A model generated the notes under the pieces. That model was not told where the DNA came from. It saw nothing but the letters and a program-made list of their open reading frames with translations, and did not search any database. DNA of 34,878 nt from Novosphingobium sp. (GTDB taxonomy: Bacteria > Pseudomonadota > Alphaproteobacteria > Sphingomonadales > Sphingomonadaceae). The stretch's first letter is position 1; the number at the start of each line of letters is the position of its first letter. Location: positions 1 to 34,878 of the forward strand of contig NZ_JAIXZS010000108.1 of the NCBI RefSeq assembly GCF_027489515.1, read 5' to 3'. Both the position numbers and the translations under genes were made by a program. Shown here piece by piece: positions 1 through 7,258 of the stretch.

Positions 1-57
1 AACACGTTCAACCTGGTTTCGACCCAGATGAACAACGCTTCGGACGGCAAGCTCTAA
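1..57 (+). CDS. C-terminal tail of an unidentified small protein, possibly Flp-type pilin (partial)
   Basis: The first 57 bases read as 18 codons followed by TAA, and a strong terminator follows at once, so this is the 3' end of a real gene whose start lies outside the window. The tail reads NTFNLVSTQMNNASDGKL. The phrase 'NTFNxVSTQM' resembles the C-terminus of short type IVb (Flp/Tad) pilins, which end in a similar amphipathic stretch. It does not resemble the C-terminus of SdhA, which would be the usual upstream neighbour of sdhB. Eighteen residues are too few for a firm call, so the pilin suggestion is only inference. Confidence 0.35.
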   Translation, partial: NTFNLVSTQMNNASDGKL

Positions 58-81
58 GAGCTTCGCGCAAGCGAAACGTTC

Positions 82-117
82 GGGGGCGGGGAACTTCGGT
101 TCCCCGCCCCTTTCGTT
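82..117 (+). terminator. Rho-independent terminator with UUCG tetraloop
   Basis: A 12-bp perfect stem (83-94 with 99-110) closes on a C(UUCG)G tetraloop and is followed by TTTCGTTT. It lies 25 bases after the stop codon of the upstream gene, so it should end that transcript before sdhB. Confidence 0.9.
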
Positions 118-272
118 TGCGCGCAAGACACGCGCTGGCTCCCCGGACCTGTCACCTTGGGCAGGGAGCGACAAAGCCCCTCCCCCCTTGCTCACCGCGC
201 GGGTTTCGCTAAGGACTACGGGACAGGTTTTTCCGAACCCGATCAACGTATCTGATCAACAAGGACGGCTCG

Positions 273-1055
273 ATGGCGACCTTCACGCTTCCGAAGAATT
301 CCAAGGTCAATGGCAAGACGCGGCATTTCCCGGCAGCCACCCAAGGACGTATCCAGAAGTTCAAGGTCTATCGCTACGATCCGGACAGCGGCGAGAACCC
401 GCGCTACGACACTTTCGAGATCGATCTCGACCAGTGCGGCCCGATGGTGCTTGATGCCCTCATCAAGATGAAGGGCGAGCAGGACCCCACGCTGACCTTC
501 CGCCGGTCTTGCCGTGAAGGCATTTGCGGCTCCTGCGCGATGAACCTCAATGGACGCAACGGCCTTGCCTGCACCACCGCCATCGCGGACCTCAAGGGTG
601 AAATCCGCATCACTCCGCTGCCGCACATGGAAGTGATCAAGGACCTCGTCCCCGATTTCACGCATTTCTACGCGCAGTACGCCTCGATTCGTCCGTGGCT
701 GCAGACGGTCTCCCCCACGCCTTCGGGCAAGGAGCGCCTGCAGAGCCCCGAGCAGCGCGAGAAGCTCGACGGGCTCTACGAATGCATCCTGTGCGCCTGC
801 TGCAGCACCTCGTGCCCCAGCTACTGGTGGAACTCCGACAAGTTCCTCGGCCCGGCGATCCTGCTCCAGGCCTATCGCTGGCTGGCCGACAGCCGCGACG
901 AAATGACCGGCGAGCGGCTTGACGAGCTGGAGGATCCCTTCCGCCTCTATCGCTGCCACACGATCATGAACTGCGCCAACGTCTGCCCCAAGGGCCTTTC
1001 GCCGGCGCGCGCGATCGCGGAAATCAAGAAGATGCAGGTCGAGCGCTCGCTCTGA
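273..1055 (+). CDS. sdhB: Succinate dehydrogenase iron-sulfur subunit SdhB
   Basis: This 260-residue protein is the electron-transfer subunit of respiratory complex II. It passes electrons from the SdhA flavin to ubiquinone at the SdhCD membrane anchor. Every cluster ligand is visible. The N-terminal ferredoxin domain has C80, C85, C88 and C100 for the [2Fe-2S] cluster. The C-terminal domain has C171, C174, C177 and C238 for [4Fe-4S], and C181, C228 and C234 for [3Fe-4S]. Length matches the family. The ATG at 273 has an AAGGA Shine-Dalgarno-like sequence about 8 bases upstream. A terminator separates it from the preceding gene, and that gene's tail does not look like SdhA, so sdhB appears to have its own promoter here. 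A thioesterase and zapE follow in the same direction. Confidence 0.97.
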   Translation: MATFTLPKNSKVNGKTRHFPAATQGRIQKFKVYRYDPDSGENPRYDTFEIDLDQCGPMVLDALIKMKGEQDPTLTFRRSCREGICGSCAMNLNGRNGLACTTAIADLKGEIRITPLPHMEVIKDLVPDFTHFYAQYASIRPWLQTVSPTPSGKERLQSPEQREKLDGLYECILCACCSTSCPSYWWNSDKFLGPAILLQAYRWLADSRDEMTGERLDELEDPFRLYRCHTIMNCANVCPKGLSPARAIAEIKKMQVERSL

Positions 1056-1080
1056 CGCTGGGGCCCTGTAGCTGCCTGCC

Positions 1081-1551
1081 ATGCCGGTCGATAACGCCGC
1101 CTTCACGTATGGCCCGTCTGCGGACCATCCCGGCTGGTATACTTGGGACCTGAAGGATCAGGACCGGTTTAACGCCTATGTGATGGGGCCGTTGCTGGTC
1201 CGGCGTGAGGACCTGCCCGGCGGCGGCCCAGCCGTGCGCCTGCGCATGTTCCCGGAGCGGCGGCACAGCAACCTTCTCGATGCGGTGCACGGCGGCATCA
1301 CGCTCTCGCTGATCGACGTCTCGCTGTTTGCCTGCATGCGCCATGCGATCGATGGCGATGCCGCAGGCTCGGTCACGCTCGATCTTTCCACCCAGTTCAT
1401 CGGGGCAGGCATAGTCGGCAAGCCGCTCGATGCCGTGGTGGAAGTGCTACGCGAAACCCGCCGGCTCCTGTTCCTGCGCGGCACGGTGGTGCAGGACGAC
1501 CACCTTGTCGCCGCCTTCAACGGAACCGTCCGCAAGCCCTCGGCGCGATGA
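1081..1551 (+). CDS. PaaI-family hotdog-fold thioesterase
   Basis: This 156-residue protein fits the single-domain hotdog thioesterases of the PaaI/YdiI type, which hydrolyse acyl-CoA or aryl-CoA thioesters in the cytoplasm. The hallmark is the HGGITLSLIDVSLF segment around residues 70-83: the HGG turn followed by the central hotdog helix that carries the acidic catalytic residue (here the D of LIDV). A later strand (SVTLDLSTQFIGAG) matches the usual substrate-pocket region. The substrate cannot be read from sequence. The gene starts 25 bases after sdhB and its end overlaps the zapE start by 4 bases (ATGA), so sdhB, this gene and zapE are probably cotranscribed. The ribosome binding site in front of the ATG is weak. 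Confidence 0.85.
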   Translation: MPVDNAAFTYGPSADHPGWYTWDLKDQDRFNAYVMGPLLVRREDLPGGGPAVRLRMFPERRHSNLLDAVHGGITLSLIDVSLFACMRHAIDGDAAGSVTLDLSTQFIGAGIVGKPLDAVVEVLRETRRLLFLRGTVVQDDHLVAAFNGTVRKPSAR

Positions 1552-2666
1552 GCGGTCTTGCCGCCCGCTACAGCGCGCTGGTTGCGGCGGGCGAACTGAA
1601 GCCCGATCCCGAACAAGCTGCCGCAGCGGCCCGCCTCGATTCGCTGCAGCAGGAGCTTGAGCGCCCGGCTTCCAAGCCTGGCCTCGTATCACGTTTGCTC
1701 GGTGCAAAGCCCCAGGCCAGCCCGCGCGGGGTCTACATGTGGGGCGGCGTCGGGCGCGGGAAATCGATGCTGATGGACCTGTTCCACGATACGCTGGAGG
1801 CTGGCCCCAAGCGCCGCGCGCATTTCCACGAATTCATGCTCGACGTGCATGCCCGCCTACGAGTCGAGCGCCAGAAGGAGCGTGGCGACCCCATCCCCCC
1901 CGTGGCCGCCGCTATCGCCGCTGAAGCGCGAGTGCTCGCCTTCGACGAGATGGTGGTGAACAATAGTGCGGATGCAATGATCATGGGTCGTCTGTTCACC
2001 GCGCTGATTGCCGATCTGGGCGTCACCGTCGTCACGACCTCGAACCGAGCGCCGCAGGTACTCTACAAGGACGGCCTCAACCGGGAACACTTCCTGCCGT
2101 TCATCGCGCTGATCGAGAACCGGCTCGATGTGGTCGCACTCAACGGCCCGACCGACTACCGCATGGCGCGGATGCAGGGCGTGGATACCTGGCACGTGCC
2201 CAACGGACCCGAGGCGACCGCCGCCGTGCGAGAGGCCTTCTTCCGCATGACGGACTATCCGCCCGAAGACAGCCTCCACGTGCCGACTGGCGCTCTCGAT
2301 CTCGGCGGTGGGCGAACGCTGCATGTGCCCAAGAGCCTCAAAGGCGTTGCGGTGTTCAGTTTCAAGCGGCTTTGCGGAGAGGCGCGCGGCGCGGCAGACT
2401 ATCTCGCCATCGCGCGCAACTACCACACGGTGATCCTCGTCGGCATCCCGCGGTTGGGGCCAGACCAGCGCAACGAAGCCGCACGCTTCGTGACGCTCAT
2501 CGACGCGCTCTACGAGCACAAGGTCAACCTGATCGCGACGGCTGATGCGGAGCCGACCAACCTCTACCCCGCAGGCGATGGCCGATTCGAATTCGAGCGC
2601 ACGGTCAGTCGACTGATTGAAATGCAGAGCCGCGATTATCTCGCGATGGGTCACGGCGAAGCCTGA
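1548..2666 (+). CDS. zapE: Cell division protein ZapE (AFG1-like ATPase)
   Basis: A 372-residue P-loop ATPase of the AFG1/LACE1/ZapE family. In E. coli ZapE interacts with FtsZ and affects Z-ring stability; the mitochondrial relatives help degrade respiratory-chain subunits. Seen in the sequence: a Walker A motif GGVGRGKS at residues 66-73, preceded by the family's GVYMWG lead-in; a Walker B motif ending in D133-E134 (VLAFDEM); and a conserved TSNRAPQVLYKDGLNR stretch just after the core. Length is typical. The start codon overlaps the thioesterase stop (ATGA), suggesting translational coupling. The gene is followed by a large palindromic terminator and a convergent gene. Position next to sdhB fits the family's link with respiratory complexes in alphaproteobacteria (family-level knowledge). 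Confidence 0.93.
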   Translation: MSGLAARYSALVAAGELKPDPEQAAAAARLDSLQQELERPASKPGLVSRLLGAKPQASPRGVYMWGGVGRGKSMLMDLFHDTLEAGPKRRAHFHEFMLDVHARLRVERQKERGDPIPPVAAAIAAEARVLAFDEMVVNNSADAMIMGRLFTALIADLGVTVVTTSNRAPQVLYKDGLNREHFLPFIALIENRLDVVALNGPTDYRMARMQGVDTWHVPNGPEATAAVREAFFRMTDYPPEDSLHVPTGALDLGGGRTLHVPKSLKGVAVFSFKRLCGEARGAADYLAIARNYHTVILVGIPRLGPDQRNEAARFVTLIDALYEHKVNLIATADAEPTNLYPAGDGRFEFERTVSRLIEMQSRDYLAMGHGEA

Positions 2667-2989
2667 GCACGCTTGCTAGCACAGTCTGCCGCGTAGCACC
2701 AAATGCTGTCGCAATCCTGGTTAATCAAAACGAAAAAATCCCCATTCTCGGCGATTGTGATGGCGTCATGACGTCATCACAATCGCTTCGAGTTTGGAGA
2801 TTTTTGCATTTTCTCGGTCCCTCTCAAAGGTACCGAATGCTCCTCAGTCAGGCTCCGGAAAGCATCAAAAGATGCAGCAAATCCGGCGCAAACTGCGGAA
2901 TCAACGGAAGATATAATGCCAGATCATAAGTGCCTCCATCGCGTTTCGATGGGGCAGATATATACTTAATCGGTCTAGTTAACAAGTTA
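2667..2989. other. Gene-free gap between convergent genes
   Basis: These 323 bases lie between the 3' ends of zapE and the EAL gene. Base composition is visibly richer in A+T than the flanks. I see no coding frame with a ribosome binding site. The gap holds a large bidirectional terminator-like palindrome (2731-2805), a weaker stem-loop (2931-2941 with 2947-2956, one bulge), a GANTC site (2898-2902) and three TTAA tetranucleotides near 2966-2993. Confidence 0.7.
2731..2805. terminator. Bidirectional terminator built on a 36-bp near-perfect palindrome
   Basis: Bases 2751-2786 form an inverted repeat with 12-bp perfect outer arms (GCGATTGTGATG / CATCACAATCGC), one G-T wobble, and a centre CGTCATGACG that is itself palindromic. 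The palindrome is flanked on the left by a run of six A (a T-run when read on the minus strand) and on the right by GATTTTT. It sits between the converging 3' ends of zapE and the EAL gene, so it can act as a terminator in both directions. Confidence 0.75.
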
Positions 2990-2993
2990 TTAA
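2979..2993. promoter_or_regulatory. TTAA-N7-TTAA motif (CtrA-box-like)
   Basis: The sequence TTAACAAGTTATTAA is an exact match to the TTAA-N7-TTAA consensus bound by the alphaproteobacterial cell-cycle regulator CtrA. It overlaps the stop codon of the EAL gene (2990-2992), which is an odd place for a promoter element: no gene reads away from it within reach. It may be chance in an AT-rich stretch. Confidence 0.3.
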
Positions 2994-5251
2994 ACTTGTC
3001 CGGCAGCTCTGTTCAGGCTGGCAGCGTAGGTCCGTTCCAGATCCGAATACGTGACCGGCCGGCCCAGGAGATACCCCTGCGCAAAATCGCAGCCCATGCT
3101 CTGGAGGATGGCGAGGGTCTCCGGCCTTTCGATCCCTTCGGCCACAACGGTCTGGCCAAGCGCATGCGCAAGCGTGATCGTATTGGCGACGATGGCCTGA
3201 TCGCGCGGGCTGGCCCCGAGGCGGTCGATGAAGCGCCGATCAATCTTCAGCTCATCGCTGGGCAAGTCGGCGAGATAGGCCAGGCTGGCCTCTCCGGTGC
3301 CGAAATCGTCGATCGACAAGCGGAAACCCAGTTCGCGCAGCCGAGTAAGGTTCTGGCACGCGGCAGGCCGGTTGCGGACGCTAGACGTTTCCGTGATCTC
3401 GATGGTGAGCAGGCTCGAGTCGATGTTGCGGCGGTGCACCGCATCGGAGAAATTGGCCACAAGATCAGGCTTGTCGACCATCTGCGCGGAAAGGTTGATG
3501 CTCATCTGGAAGCGCGGACCACGCGCATTGAGCGCCAACGCAGCCGTGATCGCCAGGTCGAGCACCCAATATGTCAGGGCATCGATGCGCCCGGCACGCT
3601 CGGCCTGCAGGATGAATGCGTCAGGTGCAATCGGCCCGCGTGTAGGATGGTTCCAGCGGATCAGCGCCTCGGCTCCGCACATGCGGTTTTCCTTGAGGTT
3701 CCACTGCGGCTGGAACGCAAGCCAGATATCACCGTTGCGCAGACCCTCCTCGATCCGCGCGTGGAGCGAAAGCTCCCAGGGCGCCTCGGCAAGGCGGCTG
3801 GCCTCGAACAGCTCGATCGCGCGGCCGTTGGACAAGGCTTCGTTGGCGCTTGCCAGCGCGGAATTGACCCGGGTCGGTGAATCGAGCCCTTCGTTGCGAT
3901 CAAGTCCGAAGTGAATGTTCGTATCGAAGGTATGGCTGCCGATCAGCAACGGCGCGGAAAACAGGGCGCGCAGGCCCTCGAGGTGATCAAGCTGCATTTC
4001 GAGCGGGCGTGCTTCTTCAGCCCAGGCAAAATGGCCGCCGTCGCCGTGGTAGATCGTGTCGGCCCCGGAACCGGCGGCAATGCGCCGCGCGATCTGCCTT
4101 GCGCATTCACCGTGAAGCTCGCGTGGCAGCGTCGCCAGAATTTCTTCGTAGCGGGCGACAACCGCCACCACGACATCCGAGCCGACGGGAATGGCCTTGC
4201 TGCCGAGCGCAAGCAGGTTGGGCAGCCCGGACGCACTGGTGAGCTGGATGCGCTGGGCGCGCTTCTGCCACAGCCGGACCGTCCCGTAGATCCCGATGAA
4301 GATAAGAGCCGTGTCTGGCGCAAAGACGATGCCTTGGGTGCGCAGCGCTGCAGGCACAAGTGCAACCGAGGCAAGCGCGGCAACATAGGCCGCAGACTTG
4401 CGCCACCCCCTCGAACGCCGCCCGAACCAGACCAGCAACGCAACAAGCGCCAGAATGGGCAGCGAGCCGAGCCGGGGCCCGAACGACAGGGAGAATGCCG
4501 CCTGCAGGCCCTCGGCCCCTGCGATGTCGAGTGCGATCGCCGGTGTATAGCTATGGCCGAAATACAGAACGGACGGAGATTTGCTCAGTCCCGTCACGAT
4601 GACGGTTCGCCCCGTCAGATTGCTGGCGCTGGTAACTCCTTCAACAAGTTCGCTCGAAGCGAGGCGCGGGATCGTTGCAGGATCGACTCTGAAGTCGGGA
4701 TAGTAATCGCCTTCGAAACCCGATCGAACGCCGGCAAGCGCCGCGGAAACCGTGCTGTACTTCTGTCCGTCGATCTCGACCGAGTAAGGGGCGGAAACGG
4801 CGTAGAGGACGAAGTTCCCGCGCCACGCCGAAACCAGCACCTCGGCCTTGCCGGTGATCTGCCGTGGAGGAAGGACAATGGCATCCTTGCCGAAATTGTC
4901 GATCTTGTCGGAGCGGGCGATGAAGGCAATGTCGGAGCCGTAGCTGCGGACTTCCCGCGCCAACCGGGCATCGTCAGCAGCGTTCTCGCCGACAGGCAGA
5001 GCCATATCGATCAGCACACGGCGCGGCATGCGCAGCCTCAGGCGGGCAAGGATCTCGGTAAGCCCCGCGGAAGTCAGGTTTTTCTGATCGTCGATTGTCA
5101 GAAGCACGGTCGAAGCCGGCGCGGGACGCTGCAAGTTCTTGAACAGCATGTTCCAGTAGCCATGCGCCAACGGCTCGCCGGCCGCCATCATCGCCAGAAG
5201 CAATGTGGCGAGCAGCGATATGCCGAAAGAGGTACGCAGGAACTGCCGCAT
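2990..5251 (-). CDS. CHASE2 - degenerate GGDEF - EAL membrane c-di-GMP phosphodiesterase
   Basis: A 753-residue sensor-effector. Residues ~8-25 are a transmembrane helix, followed by a periplasmic CHASE2 sensory domain (~45-255, with LLTIDDQ and VLIDMALPV). A hydrophobic block (~260-330) follows that fits three membrane helices. The next region looks like a GGDEF domain, but its signature is replaced by GDGGHF, so cyclase activity is not expected. The C-terminal EAL domain (~490-740) keeps its catalytic signatures: EALIRW, the N of SINLSA, EITET, the DD of DDFGTG, ELKIDRRFI and AEGIE. It should hydrolyse c-di-GMP to pGpG. The gene lies downstream of the exopolysaccharide operon on the same strand, behind its own 107-base upstream region. 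Control of the polysaccharide by c-di-GMP is a reasonable inference, but the sensed signal is unknown. Confidence 0.9.
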   Translation of the reverse strand: MRQFLRTSFGISLLATLLLAMMAAGEPLAHGYWNMLFKNLQRPAPASTVLLTIDDQKNLTSAGLTEILARLRLRMPRRVLIDMALPVGENAADDARLAREVRSYGSDIAFIARSDKIDNFGKDAIVLPPRQITGKAEVLVSAWRGNFVLYAVSAPYSVEIDGQKYSTVSAALAGVRSGFEGDYYPDFRVDPATIPRLASSELVEGVTSASNLTGRTVIVTGLSKSPSVLYFGHSYTPAIALDIAGAEGLQAAFSLSFGPRLGSLPILALVALLVWFGRRSRGWRKSAAYVAALASVALVPAALRTQGIVFAPDTALIFIGIYGTVRLWQKRAQRIQLTSASGLPNLLALGSKAIPVGSDVVVAVVARYEEILATLPRELHGECARQIARRIAAGSGADTIYHGDGGHFAWAEEARPLEMQLDHLEGLRALFSAPLLIGSHTFDTNIHFGLDRNEGLDSPTRVNSALASANEALSNGRAIELFEASRLAEAPWELSLHARIEEGLRNGDIWLAFQPQWNLKENRMCGAEALIRWNHPTRGPIAPDAFILQAERAGRIDALTYWVLDLAITAALALNARGPRFQMSINLSAQMVDKPDLVANFSDAVHRRNIDSSLLTIEITETSSVRNRPAACQNLTRLRELGFRLSIDDFGTGEASLAYLADLPSDELKIDRRFIDRLGASPRDQAIVANTITLAHALGQTVVAEGIERPETLAILQSMGCDFAQGYLLGRPVTYSDLERTYAASLNRAAGQV

Positions 5252-5325
5252 TGACCGCCCAGAACGGTTGGAGACAATTGGCCGTAGTCCGAATTGGTTG
5301 ATATTGCTTTAATTGATTACGCGCA

Positions 5326-5341
5326 GATTCACAAATGAATC
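5326..5341. promoter_or_regulatory. Inverted repeat made of two GANTC sites upstream of the EAL gene
   Basis: GATTCA-CAAA-TGAATC is a perfect 6-bp inverted repeat. Each arm holds a GANTC sequence, the target of the alphaproteobacterial cell-cycle methylase CcrM. It lies 75-90 bases upstream of the EAL start codon, in the only AT-rich stretch of the 107-base gap (5252-5358). It could be a GcrA/CcrM-responsive promoter element. Alternatively it is a weak hairpin after the amidotransferase stop codon, but no T-run follows it. Confidence 0.35.
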
Positions 5342-5358
5342 ACCACATGCGATTGCTA

Positions 5359-7248
5359 TTAAAGGATTTTTTTAAGGCTCTGGTCCAACATCAGCAATTG
5401 CCAGATCAGCCGGCTGTGATCGCTGGTGCCCGCGATATGTGCTTCAGTGAGCCTCGCGAGACGCGCAGTGTCGAACCATCCGGTGCGGGCAAGCGTCCCG
5501 CGCGAGACAACCTGCCGGGCCTCTCCGGCGAGCGGCCCGCGTAGCCAGGCAGCAATCGGGGTGACGAAACCCATCTTCGGACGAAACAGGATGTCTTCGG
5601 GCAGATAACGTCGCATCGCCTGCTTCATCAGCCATTTGCCTGTCTTGCCGCGCACCCGCACGCGCTCCGGCAGGCGCGCGCCGAATTCGATCAGCCGATG
5701 ATCGAGCAGCGGCTCGCGCGCCTCGAGGCTGACGGCCATGCTGGTGCGATCGACCTTGGTCAGGATATCGCCGGGCAGGTAGAATTTGAGATCGGCATAT
5801 TGCGCGCGGTCAAGCCCGCTGCGCGCTGGCGCACCGCGCATCAGCTCCACGAACGGCTGCTCGGCTCGGTAATCCCCGCGCAGGCGGCGGAACTCGTCCG
5901 AATAGAGGCTCCCGCGCAGCTCCGGCCCGGTGACCGCCAGCGCCCGCGCATAGCCTTCCTCGCCGCTGCCAGCGAGACTGAGCAGCGTTGTCTTCGCGCG
6001 CAGCGGGCGCGGTGCCCAGTCGAGCTTGGGATAAGCTGCGCCGAGCCCGCCCAGCAGCGGGCGCCGCAGCGCGGCGGGCAGGAAACCGCGCACCTGTTCC
6101 TCCCGGTGCTGGAAGGTCTGGCGCCGGTATCCGGCAAAGGCCTCGTCCGCCCCATCCCCCGATAGCGCGACGGTGACATGCTCGCGCGCCAGCTGCGAGA
6201 CACGGTAGGTCGGCAAGGCGGAGGCATCGGCAAATGGTTCGTCGAACATCGCCGCGAGCGTACCGACCAGCGCGAAGTCATCCGCGCCGACGATCCGCTG
6301 GTGATGCTCGGTGCCATATTGCCCGGCGATGCGCCGCGCATATTCCGTTTCGTCGAGCGCCTTCACGTCGAAGCCGATGGTGCAAGTCTTGACCGGCTCG
6401 CGGCTCGCCTCGGCCATCAGCGCCACCACGCTCGAGCTGTCCACCCCGCCCGAAAGGAATGCGCCGAGTGGCACGTCGGCGACCATGCGCGAGGTTACCG
6501 CCTCACGCAGGTGGTGCAGCAGATGCGCGCCAAGATCGGCCTCGCTGCCGCGCTCGCGCCCCTCGAACGAGACGTCCCACCACTGAACCGGCGGCGGCGG
6601 CGGCGCATCGTGGCGCAGCAGGCGGTAGTGCCCGGCGGGGAGCTTTTCCACGCCCTTCAGGATCGCGCGCGTATCGGGCACGAAGCCCCAGGCGAGGTAG
6701 TCCTCCACCGCAAGCGGATCAATTTCGCGCCGTAGCGATGGGTGGGCAAGAAGCTGCTTGAGCTCGGAGCCGAAGATCACGCTGCCATCGGCAAGCGTGG
6801 CCATGTGCAGCGGCTTCACCCCCAACCGGTCGCGCGCCAGCAGCAGGGTGCGCTGCCTCAGGTCATAGAGCGCGAAGGCGAACATGCCGTGGAGACGCGG
6901 CAGGCAGTTCACGCCCCATTTCTGCCAGGCGGCAAGGATCACCTCGCTGTCACCATCAGTGCGGAAGGTGGCCCCCTCGGCCTGCAGTTCGCGGCGCAGT
7001 TCGCGGAAGTTGTAGATTTCACCGTTGAACACCAGCACGGCGGCGCCATCGGCCGAGGCCATCGGCTGCGGCGATCCGGCAAGGTCGATGATCGCAAGCC
7101 GCAAGTGGCCCAACCCGACGCCCGGCGCCGTCCACACGCCCTGCCCGTCAGGCCCGCGATGCGCCGCGACCGCGCACATCCGCGCGATCCGGTCCGGATC
7201 GACGGGCTTGAGGCCCTCGGTATGGAAGATTCCAGCTATGCCGCACAT
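5359..7248 (-). CDS. Exosortase A system-associated amidotransferase (asparagine-synthase-like)
   Basis: A 629-residue two-domain glutamine amidotransferase of the asparagine synthetase B type. The N-terminal Ntn glutaminase domain begins MCGIAGIF with the nucleophile C2 exposed after Met removal, and keeps FNGEIYN (~74-80). The C-terminal synthetase domain has the ATP pyrophosphatase loop SGGVDSS (266-272). Homologues of this length in XrtA loci form a dedicated family (exosortase A system-associated amidotransferase 1, TIGR03108) and are thought to amidate a carboxyl group, probably a uronic acid of the polysaccharide; the acceptor is unproven. It is the last gene of the operon, 10 bases after xrtA. 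Free asparagine synthesis is the alternative, but context favours polysaccharide modification. Confidence 0.9.
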   Translation of the reverse strand: MCGIAGIFHTEGLKPVDPDRIARMCAVAAHRGPDGQGVWTAPGVGLGHLRLAIIDLAGSPQPMASADGAAVLVFNGEIYNFRELRRELQAEGATFRTDGDSEVILAAWQKWGVNCLPRLHGMFAFALYDLRQRTLLLARDRLGVKPLHMATLADGSVIFGSELKQLLAHPSLRREIDPLAVEDYLAWGFVPDTRAILKGVEKLPAGHYRLLRHDAPPPPPVQWWDVSFEGRERGSEADLGAHLLHHLREAVTSRMVADVPLGAFLSGGVDSSSVVALMAEASREPVKTCTIGFDVKALDETEYARRIAGQYGTEHHQRIVGADDFALVGTLAAMFDEPFADASALPTYRVSQLAREHVTVALSGDGADEAFAGYRRQTFQHREEQVRGFLPAALRRPLLGGLGAAYPKLDWAPRPLRAKTTLLSLAGSGEEGYARALAVTGPELRGSLYSDEFRRLRGDYRAEQPFVELMRGAPARSGLDRAQYADLKFYLPGDILTKVDRTSMAVSLEAREPLLDHRLIEFGARLPERVRVRGKTGKWLMKQAMRRYLPEDILFRPKMGFVTPIAAWLRGPLAGEARQVVSRGTLARTGWFDTARLARLTEAHIAGTSDHSRLIWQLLMLDQSLKKIL

Positions 7249-7258
7249 GGGTCAGCGC

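Noticed and set aside
2764..2778. Eukaryotic CRE-like TGACGTCA sequence in the terminator palindrome
   Set aside because: The resemblance follows from the palindrome centre and has no meaning in a bacterium.
2930..5254. Long open frames on the plus strand (316 and 447 codons) opposite the EAL gene
   Set aside because: They mirror the EAL codons in GC-rich DNA, have no ribosome binding site or domain, and their proteins are Arg/Gln/Gly-biased, as expected for antisense shadows.
5359..7248. Housekeeping asparagine synthetase
   Set aside because: The motifs allow it, but its position as the last gene of the XrtA operon and the family length favour the exosortase-associated amidotransferase.
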